From assembly GCA_018500045.2 (NCBI GenBank), contig JAHBAQ020000025.1:1-6498 (forward strand): a DNA stretch of 6,498 bases, given 5' to 3'. The notes below the pieces were generated by a model, which searched no databases, had not been told where the DNA came from, and saw only the letters and a list, made by a program, of their open reading frames with translations. The stretch comes from Candidatus Shapirobacteria bacterium. Lineage in GTDB: Bacteria; Patescibacteriota; Microgenomatia; UBA12405. Positions within the stretch are counted from its first letter, which is position 1. Every line of letters begins with the position of its first letter. The translations under genes were made by a program, and so were the position numbers. This document shows, piece by piece, positions 1 through 5,199 of the stretch.

Positions 1-534
1 AAATTAAAAACAGCTATAAATTCCGGTGTAACTTTAATGAATCTGGAACTTCTTAGAAAAGGTAATTACCCTAAAATATTTATCGATTTCGTTAATAAAA
101 ACTCAGAAAAATTAATTGCTGGTGATCAAGATGTTCTTAATGTTGTTCTGTCTGATCAAACCAAAATTATTCATCCAAAGTGGAATTCTACTTCTTATAT
201 CTTCGTAGTTAAAAACAATAAAAAATGTGGCCTTTCAAAAACAGATTTCCACCTCTGTAAAAACAACCCTTCAATAGTTCACTTCGATGGTATTAAACCA
301 TGGAGTAGTGGATCCTTTCATCCCTACAAAAAAACTTTTTACCATTACCTTCTGCAAACCGAATTTAAAGGCTACAAAACAAAATTTAATTTTAAAAAAT
401 TTATCAAAAATCAAATTTTTTATAAGGGTAATCAAATTACTAATTTACTACCATTACCGATATATAATATCATCGAAAAACAATATCTTAAAAATAATTT
501 TTTAGAAAAAAGGTTTAAAGAAATATCATCATGA
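1..534 (+). CDS. GT8-family glycosyltransferase, C-terminal part (5' truncated by window edge)
   Basis: The reading frame is open from base 1, so the ATG at 37 is an internal Met and not the start; 177 residues are visible. They match the C-terminal half of the GT8 family (LgtC/WaaI-like galactosyl- or glucosyltransferases): NSGVTLMNL at fragment residues 7-15, the conserved GDQDVLN around 41-47, PKWN near 59-62, and HFDGIKPW at 94-101, whose His is a family metal-binding residue. The N-terminal nucleotide-binding half with the DxD motif lies outside the window; family members are usually about 280-330 residues. The tail after HPYKKTFYHYL is Lys-rich and basic, as in members that associate peripherally with the inner membrane. 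The stop overlaps the start of the next gene (ATGA), indicating one transcript and translational coupling. Family is clear; donor and acceptor sugars cannot be told. Confidence 0.88.
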   Translation, partial: KLKTAINSGVTLMNLELLRKGNYPKIFIDFVNKNSEKLIAGDQDVLNVVLSDQTKIIHPKWNSTSYIFVVKNNKKCGLSKTDFHLCKNNPSIVHFDGIKPWSSGSFHPYKKTFYHYLLQTEFKGYKTKFNFKKFIKNQIFYKGNQITNLLPLPIYNIIEKQYLKNNFLEKRFKEISS

Positions 535-1139
535 AAACAGTCAAAGCAATTTTAAATCAATTCTCATTTTTACTTGCCAACATCAAAAGATTATTTGGTA
601 TTTTTTATACCCGAGACCTGTATCCACAGTACAAAAACTCTATTGGTAAACACACCTACGGACTACCACATATTTTTAAACTAGAAGAAACTAGTAGTAT
701 CGAAATCGGTAGCTTTTGCTCCATCGCTAACAATGTAAATATTTTTCTTGATGGAGAACACGAGGTCAAAAATATTTCAACTTATCCATTTGGATATTTC
801 AAAAACTTTACTACCAAGGAAAAATACAAAACAAAATCCAAAGGCAAAGTCACCATAGGAAATGATGTTTGGATTGGTTATGGAGTCACCATTCTCTCTG
901 GTGTCACTATTGGCGACGGGGCCGTAATTGGTGCTTGTTCATTGATTACCAAAGATGTTCCACCTTACGCTATAGTTGGTGGCGTACCAGCAAAAATAAT
1001 TAAAAAAAGATTTGAGGATAATACTATAAACAAACTTTTAGAAATCAAATGGTGGAATTGGCCTGATGAAAAAATCCAAAAAAATGTAAATATTTTAAAT
1101 AAAACAAATATAAGCCATCTCAAGAAAATTAAAATCTAA
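531..1139 (+). CDS. CatB-related (xenobiotic-acyltransferase-like) O-acetyltransferase, probably polysaccharide-modifying
   Basis: This 202-residue protein belongs to the left-handed beta-helix acyltransferases of the CatB/VatD type, which use acetyl-CoA. Hexapeptide-repeat coils run through about 54-72 and 106-142 (VTIGNDVWIG, VTILSGVTIGDGAVIGA). The loop DGEHEVKNISTYPF at 74-87 carries the likely catalytic His78, and VGGVPAKIIKKRF at 149-161 closes the helix. The C-terminal WWNWPDEKI (174-182) is typical of this subfamily. Length is normal (about 200-220). Named relatives inactivate chloramphenicol or streptogramins, but position right after a GT8 gene, through an ATGA overlap, argues for O-acetylation of a glycan in the cytoplasm. 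No Shine-Dalgarno is obvious, so translation probably depends on coupling to the upstream gene. It converges on, and overlaps by 11 nt, the leftward GT2 gene. Confidence 0.9.
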   Translation: MKTVKAILNQFSFLLANIKRLFGIFYTRDLYPQYKNSIGKHTYGLPHIFKLEETSSIEIGSFCSIANNVNIFLDGEHEVKNISTYPFGYFKNFTTKEKYKTKSKGKVTIGNDVWIGYGVTILSGVTIGDGAVIGACSLITKDVPPYAIVGGVPAKIIKKRFEDNTINKLLEIKWWNWPDEKIQKNVNILNKTNISHLKKIKI

Positions 1140-2163
1140 ACAGCCACCTATAAAAAGAGTAAATTGGATTCAAAAAAAGGTTAATTAAAGGATTCTTTAC
1201 TTCATCAAAACTTAATTTTGATGAAAAATATTTTATTATTTTAATATCACTAACTTCACGGGAACTCTGAACAACATTTCTTTCTCTCATCAAAAAACCA
1301 AGATTTTTAAACACAGTTCCGTAAGACCTTAACTTATTAATAAACCATCCATCAAACAACGAATAAATGAGTATTGCTAACTCATTAAAAATAATTATTA
1401 GTATTAGCTTGATTAATGTTTTTGTTTCATAATTTTTAATTAATATTGATAAACGATTTTTTTCAGAAAAATACCATTTATTTTTATTTTTAGAAAAAGA
1501 ATATTTATGCCAAATCTTACTATTCACTGACAAATAATGTTTATATCCCATTATTAAACCTCTCCAAGAATAATCTTGATCCTCGTTGTACATAAAAAAA
1601 CTTTCATCAAACAAGCCAACATCCTCATAATAATTCTTTGGTATTAACATTGCCGTCCCTGACACTGAATAAATTTCTCTATCTTCTTTTGGAATATCTT
1701 TTGATTTATAACCACCACAGTAACCAAAACCCAAATAATGAATTACATTACCCATCGAATTAATTTTTTCTGGTTCGTTATATAACATTACCAACGGTTG
1801 AACTAAACCAATTTTTTCTTTTTTAGAACTATTTGAATACGAATTTACCAATTCAAGAATAAAATTTTTATCCACTTTTACGTCAGCATTCAAAACCAAA
1901 GAAAAATCAGCCCCACTATCAAAAGCCATTTTAATTAACCGATTATTTCCGCCAGCATAACCAGTATTTTTTTTAAATTGAAAAGTTTTTATTTTAGGAA
2001 AATTTTTATTTAGATATTCAACCGAACCATCATTAGAATTATTATCAGCAAACCATATCTCGTAATCTTCATAACTCTGATCTGACAAAGAAATCATACA
2101 ATCATCAAGCAAATTCAAGGAGTTATATCCCAAAACCAAAACAACTATTTTTTTTGTAAACAT
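1129..2163 (-). CDS. GT2-family glycosyltransferase, WbbL/rhamnosyltransferase-like
   Basis: This is a 344-residue GT-A glycosyltransferase. DNNSNDGS at 40-47 is the nucleotide-binding motif, NTGYAGGNN at 66-74 is the signature of the WbbL/GlfT-like branch, and LNADVKV at 91-97 is the DxD-equivalent metal site. SGTAMLIPK at 168-176 and NEDQDYSWR at 193-201 hold the catalytic-base region. A hydrophobic stretch near 250-270 and an aromatic, basic C terminus suggest inner-membrane attachment. Family members add rhamnose, galactofuranose or similar sugars to lipid-linked glycans; with glf nearby a galactofuranosyl role is possible but not shown. It follows the capF-like gene by 82 nt on the same strand, in the slot where a C2-epimerase gene would be expected. 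The start has only a weak AGGG nine bases upstream. Its 3' end overlaps the convergent acetyltransferase gene. Confidence 0.88.
   Translation of the reverse strand: MFTKKIVVLVLGYNSLNLLDDCMISLSDQSYEDYEIWFADNNSNDGSVEYLNKNFPKIKTFQFKKNTGYAGGNNRLIKMAFDSGADFSLVLNADVKVDKNFILELVNSYSNSSKKEKIGLVQPLVMLYNEPEKINSMGNVIHYLGFGYCGGYKSKDIPKEDREIYSVSGTAMLIPKNYYEDVGLFDESFFMYNEDQDYSWRGLIMGYKHYLSVNSKIWHKYSFSKNKNKWYFSEKNRLSILIKNYETKTLIKLILIIIFNELAILIYSLFDGWFINKLRSYGTVFKNLGFLMRERNVVQSSREVSDIKIIKYFSSKLSFDEVKNPLINLFLNPIYSFYRWLFRF
1201..1225. repeat. Inverted repeat (10-bp arms) in the 3' part of the GT2 gene; possible terminator for the rightward pair
   Basis: TTCATCAAAA (1201-1210) and TTTTGATGAA (1216-1225) are exact reverse complements with loop CTTAA. 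Read rightward, the stem starts 61 nt after the acetyltransferase stop and is followed by AAATATTTTATTATTTT, so it could act as a weak terminator for the GT8-acetyltransferase transcript placed inside the opposing gene. Read leftward, no T tract follows. The stem has only two G-C pairs, so stability is low. Confidence 0.25.
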
Positions 2164-2234
2164 CTACAATAACCCTATCACAAATAGTAATCTACTGTTA
2201 GTCTAAATAAATTTTTATTAAAATTAAACCATCC

Positions 2235-2262
2235 TATCATATTTTTTAGTTAAAATATGATA
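2235..2262. repeat. Inverted repeat (11-bp arms, 6-nt loop) centred on the capF-like stop codon
   Basis: TATCATATTTT (2235-2245) and AAAATATGATA (2252-2262) are exact reverse complements around a 6-nt loop that contains the TAA stop. In the mRNA this would fold into an AU-rich hairpin made of the last codons and the first untranslated bases. On the minus strand no T tract follows directly (GGATGGTTTAATTTT), so intrinsic termination is doubtful. It may protect the upstream message or separate the following GT2 gene. With 9 of 11 arm pairs A-T, chance is a real alternative. Confidence 0.4.
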
Positions 2263-2986
2263 AATAAGTTAAAAATAATTTTTTAGTAAACTCATCATTA
2301 GTCTTTAAAAAATCACTACTAGAGATTTTTTTTTTAAAATCTTCTATCTTCTTCGACAATTCATCTACAGTTACTTCGTATACAGGTCTAACATAATAAA
2401 AACCATCTTTTTTATTAGACGAGAATCCTGTCTTAAAAACTTTTATAAATTCTTCTACAACATCATCTATATATATTAATTGCAACTTATTATTTTTATT
2501 AGTAACAACAATATCCAATCCATGAGAAATATTGTAACAAAAAGTTGCAACGACCGAACAATAATTTGGCTTACACCATTTTCCAAAAACATTACTTAGT
2601 CTATAAACAAAAGCATTATCGTAATTCTGTAAGACTTCTTCGGCCATTTTCTTACTTTTTCCATAATCAGTATCTGTTAACGCATGGATACTTGAAGTCA
2701 TTAAAATAGGAATACTTCTCTTATGCTTTTTCAACAAATCAACAATGGACTTTATTAAATCACAATTACTAATATAAAAATCTTCAGTATTATTAGACCT
2801 ACTTACGCCAGCTAAATGAAAAATAAAATCGATTCTCTCAATATTTTTCTCAATAAAGTTAAAAGGTGTATCTCTATTAAAATTTAAAATTTTAACATTT
2901 TCAATTTTTCCCAATTGTTCACATAAATTTTTACCAATAAAACCATTAGATCCTGTAACTAAAACATTCTTAACCGCAATACTCAT
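2246..2986 (-). CDS. CapF/WbjC/FnlB-like NAD(P)-dependent reductase, SDR domain only (cupin domain absent)
   Basis: The 246 residues align with the N-terminal extended-SDR domain of CapF, which reduces the C4 keto group of the CapE product on the way to UDP-L-FucNAc. Visible are the Rossmann motif TGSNGFIG (11-18), HLAGVSR (57-63), TSSI (97-100), the catalytic pair Tyr108/Lys112 in YGKSK, the CapF-specific block FGKWCKPNY (134-142) followed by ATFCYNI, and YIDDVVEE (172-179). It ends at LTYLSYFN. In S. aureus CapF (369 residues, compared from memory) the equivalent TYLSYLP leads straight into a roughly 120-residue zinc cupin credited with C3 epimerisation. The 82 nt downstream hold no cupin sequence in any frame on this strand. 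The start overlaps the end of capE by 17 nt, as expected for a coupled pair. The SDR domain looks intact, so I call it a gene, not a pseudogene. Confidence 0.87.
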   Translation of the reverse strand: MSIAVKNVLVTGSNGFIGKNLCEQLGKIENVKILNFNRDTPFNFIEKNIERIDFIFHLAGVSRSNNTEDFYISNCDLIKSIVDLLKKHKRSIPILMTSSIHALTDTDYGKSKKMAEEVLQNYDNAFVYRLSNVFGKWCKPNYCSVVATFCYNISHGLDIVVTNKNNKLQLIYIDDVVEEFIKVFKTGFSSNKKDGFYYVRPVYEVTVDELSKKIEDFKKKISSSDFLKTNDEFTKKLFLTYLSYFN

Positions 2987-3995
2987 CTTTAAATAAATCC
3001 AGCTTAAGTAATAATTTTTTCATACTATCAATATCTAACCTTTCAGTATTGTTTGAGTTATATTCGTCTATTCCTTTTAGGTTCACTGCGTCTTCTGATT
3101 TACAAGAATAATAGTTTAAGTCTCTATTGTCCAATAAAACTCTATAATAATCACCTAAATCAATAGACCTAACCATTTCTTCTTTAGAAACCAAAACTTC
3201 ATATAATTTTTCACCATGCCTAGTCCCAATAATCTCAGTTGGGGTTTTAACTTTTTTTAATTGTTTTATTGCATTAACCAAGACGTCTACGGTCGCTGCA
3301 GGAGCTTTTTGAACAAACAGATCTCCTTGTTCTCCATATTTAAAAGCATATAAAACCAAATCAACAGCATCATCTAAAGTCATCATAAACCTGGTCATAT
3401 CAGGATTTGTGATTGTCAATGGTTTTTTATTTTTTATTTGTTCTAAAAACAAAGGAATTACAGAACCACGCGATGCCATTACATTTCCATACCTTGTTCT
3501 ACAAATAATCGTTTGTCCTTTTTTTAACCCCCTTCCTTTTTGAATAGCTACTTTTTCCATCAAAGCTTTACTCATACCCATAGCATTAATAGGATAAACA
3601 GCCTTATCAGTACTTAAACATATAACTTTCTTTACTCCATTTTTTATTGCTGCGTCCAAAACATTACTAGTTCCTATAATATTAGTTTTTACAGCTTCTA
3701 AAGGAAAAAATTCACAAGCAGGAACTTGTTTTAATGCAGCAGCGTGGAAAACATAATCAACCCCATTCATTACATTATCAATACTTGAAAAATCCCTAAC
3801 ATCACCAATATAAAATTTTATCTTCTTATTATTATATTCAATCCTCATGTCTTCTTGTTTTTTTTCATCCCGTGAAAAAATCCTAATTTCTTCAATATCA
3901 GTATCTAAAAATCTTTTTAAAACAGCATTCCCAAATGAACCCGTACCTCCTGTAACAAGTAGTATTTTGCTTTTTAAAGAAAAATCGGAATTCAT
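2970..3995 (-). CDS. capE: CapE/WbjB/FnlA-like UDP-GlcNAc 4,6-dehydratase (5-inverting)
   Basis: This 341-residue cytoplasmic enzyme is a full-length match to CapE/FnlA/WbjB. It removes water from UDP-GlcNAc and inverts C5, giving UDP-2-acetamido-2,6-dideoxy-L-arabino-hexos-4-ulose. The Rossmann motif TGGTGSFG is at 15-22, then IFSRDEKKQ (39-47), HAAALKQVP (84-92), STDKA (128-132) and RTRYGNVMASRGSV (166-179). The usual SDR Tyr-x-x-x-Lys is replaced by Met139-x-x-x-Lys143, which is normal for this subfamily; Asp130 and Lys131 complete the active site. DPM-type TRFMMTLDDA and GTRHGEK (257-263) fit the substrate-binding C-terminal region, and RDLNYY with EYNSNNTERL is specific to CapE and distinguishes it from PseB. 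The start overlaps the DUF2304 stop (ATGA) but also has its own AAGGAG eight bases upstream. It is followed by the CapF-like gene. Confidence 0.93.
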   Translation of the reverse strand: MNSDFSLKSKILLVTGGTGSFGNAVLKRFLDTDIEEIRIFSRDEKKQEDMRIEYNNKKIKFYIGDVRDFSSIDNVMNGVDYVFHAAALKQVPACEFFPLEAVKTNIIGTSNVLDAAIKNGVKKVICLSTDKAVYPINAMGMSKALMEKVAIQKGRGLKKGQTIICRTRYGNVMASRGSVIPLFLEQIKNKKPLTITNPDMTRFMMTLDDAVDLVLYAFKYGEQGDLFVQKAPAATVDVLVNAIKQLKKVKTPTEIIGTRHGEKLYEVLVSKEEMVRSIDLGDYYRVLLDNRDLNYYSCKSEDAVNLKGIDEYNSNNTERLDIDSMKKLLLKLDLFKDEYCG

Positions 3996-4330
3996 TTTCG
4001 TAACTCCTTCTTTGTACTTATTTTTCTAACCAACTTTTCAACCATAAGTTCCATTTTTTTTATCTTAATATTATTTTCAATTGTCACATAGGTTAATATC
4101 ATAAACGACCCAATCATTGCTAAATCCATAACCCTAACTATAAAGAATTCTTTTAATAAAGGTTCTATTATTTTTGGAAACAAAGTTATAAATACAAACA
4201 AAACAAAAACTACCAACCACCCAAAAAATAATTTATTTGAAATATTCTTTTTCTTCCAATGCAAAAACAAAGAATAAATCATCACTAAAGCAAAACAAAT
4301 TAAAACTATTTGCAAATATATAATATTCAT
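3992..4330 (-). CDS. DUF2304-family small membrane protein, partner of the upstream GT2
   Basis: This 112-residue protein has three hydrophobic segments, at about 3-23, 35-52 and 66-84, then a charged Lys/Glu-rich tail (88-112) that could form a short coiled coil. The architecture, and the RVMDLAMIGSF segment at 66-76, fit DUF2304, a family of about 110-130 residues found widely in bacteria and archaea, usually directly beside a DPM1-like GT2. That arrangement is present here: its ATG overlaps the stop of the GT2 gene (ATGA), and its own stop overlaps the capE start. The biochemical role of DUF2304 is not established to my knowledge. A plausible inference is that it anchors the soluble GT2 at the membrane or helps it reach a polyprenyl-phosphate acceptor. 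No Shine-Dalgarno is evident, which points to translational coupling. Confidence 0.85.
   Translation of the reverse strand: MNIIYLQIVLICFALVMIYSLFLHWKKKNISNKLFFGWLVVFVLFVFITLFPKIIEPLLKEFFIVRVMDLAMIGSFMILTYVTIENNIKIKKMELMVEKLVRKISTKKELRK
4004..4009 (-). promoter_or_regulatory. Shine-Dalgarno of the capE-like gene
   Basis: On the minus strand AAGGAG lies 8 nt before the ATG at 3995. It is the best ribosome-binding site in the window and sits inside the 3' end of the DUF2304 gene. Other genes of this unit seem to rely on overlap with the gene before them, so capE may be translated more strongly than its neighbours. The site also supports this ATG as the true start. Confidence 0.75.
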
Positions 4331-4998
4331 TTTTCAAAATACCAAAAGGGGATTTTTAATAAAATATTAAAAGCATCAAATATTGTTACCCCTTTGTACT
4401 TATCAATATAAATTGTATCAATTTTTATCTCAAAGAAGGGGATTTTGTTCCTACCAACTTTTGTAGCTATTTCTGTTTCAATCCCATAACGACAAGATTT
4501 CCATCTTATTTTTCTATAAATCTCTTTTCGAAAACCCAAAAAGCCACAAAGTAGGTCCTTTCTTTTAATATTAAATAAAATTCTAACCAACAAGCCAGCA
4601 AGTTTATTTCCGTTTTTTCTAATCCAAGGAGATTTTTCATTCAACTCTCTATAACCAAAAACTACTGGATATTTATCCAATGCTTTTATAAACATTGACA
4701 AATATTTTGGATTATGTTGTCCATCGGCATCAATAAAAATCACAGCGTTCGCTCCTATTTTCCAAGCAAACAACGCACCTGTTTTCATAGCCGCACCTTT
4801 ACCTAAATTTATTATATGATTCAAAATTACAACCCTACCGTTTCCAGCAAAATTATTTTTTAGAATCTCTAAAGATCTGTCGTTTGATCCATCATTCACA
4901 ACTATAATTTTTACATCTCTATTAACTTTCAATATTTTTTGTATTGTTTTAACAGATCGATAACCTTCATTATAAACCGGTACTATTACTGCATTCAT
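4327..4998 (-). CDS. GT2-family glycosyltransferase, DPM1-like (polyprenyl-phosphate sugar synthase type)
   Basis: This 223-residue soluble GT-A enzyme resembles dolichol/polyprenyl-phosphate mannose synthases. It has VPVYNEG at 6-12, VVNDGSNDRS at 33-42, NLGKGAAMKTGA at 64-75, the metal-binding DADGQH at 90-95, CGFLGFRKEIY at 151-161, and GIETEI at 172-177 near the expected catalytic region. No C-terminal transmembrane helices are present, unlike ArnC/GtrB-type members. The adjacent DUF2304 gene, joined by an ATGA overlap, probably supplies the membrane part. It is the first gene of the leftward unit, so its promoter should lie in the 201-bp region shared with glf. The product would be a lipid-phosphate-linked sugar used outside the cytoplasm, for example for side-branch glycosylation. 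Which sugar is transferred cannot be read from the sequence. Confidence 0.88.
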   Translation of the reverse strand: MNAVIVPVYNEGYRSVKTIQKILKVNRDVKIIVVNDGSNDRSLEILKNNFAGNGRVVILNHIINLGKGAAMKTGALFAWKIGANAVIFIDADGQHNPKYLSMFIKALDKYPVVFGYRELNEKSPWIRKNGNKLAGLLVRILFNIKRKDLLCGFLGFRKEIYRKIRWKSCRYGIETEIATKVGRNKIPFFEIKIDTIYIDKYKGVTIFDAFNILLKIPFWYFEK

Positions 4999-5015
4999 TT
5001 CTATTGTCTTAACTT

Positions 5016-5044
5016 AAAATAATAAAGCATTACAGCTATTTCAA
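5016..5044 (-). promoter_or_regulatory. Candidate sigma-70-type promoter for the leftward unit
   Basis: On the minus strand TTGAAA (5039-5044) and TATTTT (5016-5021) are separated by 17 bp, close to the housekeeping consensus. The predicted start would be about 10 nt before the ATG at 4998, so the leader would be very short. TATTAT, a better -10 match, overlaps but sits only 14 bp from the -35 box. In DNA this AT-rich such matches are common, so support is modest and comes mainly from the position before the first gene. Confidence 0.33.
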
Positions 5045-5077
5045 AAAAAATAACAGTATCTCTTTAAAACCAAAAAC

Positions 5078-5121
5078 ATCATTCAGATAATGATAGCAGA
5101 ATATTAATACTTATTAGTATT
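5078..5121. repeat. Two small inverted repeats in the divergent intergenic region
   Basis: ATCATT / AATGAT (5078-5083 and 5089-5094, 5-nt spacer) and AATACT / AGTATT (5106-5111 and 5116-5121, 4-nt spacer) are perfect 6-bp dyads. They lie between the divergent start codons at 4998 and 5200. Six-bp dyads are expected by chance in AT-rich DNA, so these count only as possible operator half-sites beside the longer palindrome at 5140-5164. Confidence 0.25.
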
Positions 5122-5139
5122 TAAAAAAAGAATAATTAA

Positions 5140-5164
5140 TCCTATTCTTAGATTAAGAATAGGA
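5140..5164. repeat. Perfect palindrome, 11-bp arms with GAT spacer, upstream of glf
   Basis: TCCTATTCTTA (5140-5150) and its exact reverse complement TAAGAATAGGA (5154-5164) flank the 3-nt spacer GAT. It lies in a divergent intergenic region where neither neighbour ends, so a terminator is not expected, and neither side carries a clean T tract right at the stem. It abuts the expected -35 position of the candidate glf promoter (5165-5170). That placement fits an operator for a dimeric regulator, acting on glf alone or on both divergent units. A hairpin role is the alternative. Confidence 0.6.
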
Positions 5165-5184
5165 AGGAAATTTTAATTATTTGC

Positions 5185-5193
5185 TGATACAAT
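5185..5193 (+). promoter_or_regulatory. Candidate extended -10 promoter of glf, consistent with a leaderless mRNA
   Basis: TGATACAAT contains TACAAT (5 of 6 matches to TATAAT) preceded by the extended -10 TG. The hexamer ends at 5193, so transcription would begin at about 5200, the A of the glf ATG. The -35 position (AGGAAA, 5165-5170) is a poor match, as is often the case for extended -10 promoters. No Shine-Dalgarno lies within 15 nt of the ATG; the purine-rich stretch AGGAAGGAAA at 5161-5170 is about 30 nt away, too far to serve. Confidence 0.5.
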
Positions 5194-5199
5194 GTTGGT

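Noticed and set aside
37..39. ATG at 37 as the start of the first gene
   Set aside because: The frame is open to base 1 and the residues before it (NSGVTL) belong to the conserved GT8 motif, so the gene begins outside the window.
287..505. Open frame of 72 codons on the plus strand inside the GT8 gene
   Set aside because: It lies wholly within a well-supported gene in another frame and shows no recognisable motif or ribosome-binding site.
532..534. UGA recoded as glycine (as in Gracilibacteria/Absconditabacteria)
   Set aside because: UGA ends the GT8, DUF2304 and DPM1-like GT2 genes at lengths right for their families, with start codons overlapping the stops, and no UGA occurs inside the conserved domains.
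531..1139. Chloramphenicol or streptogramin resistance gene
   Set aside because: The fold is shared with CatB and Vat enzymes, but coupling to a GT8 gene within a sugar cluster favours glycan O-acetylation; resistance cannot be claimed from the fold alone.
2970..3995. PseB (pseudaminic acid pathway dehydratase) instead of CapE
   Set aside because: The CapE-type RDLNYY and EYNSNNTERL tail and the CapF-like partner immediately downstream point to CapE/FnlA; no PseC-type aminotransferase is present.
3847..4029. Open frame of 60 codons on the plus strand, antisense to the start of capE
   Set aside because: It is the complement of the strongly conserved Rossmann N terminus of capE, with no independent support.
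5140..5174. Rho-independent terminator at the palindrome before glf
   Set aside because: Both neighbouring genes start, not end, in this region, and the stem is followed by AGGAAATTTT without a proper T tract.
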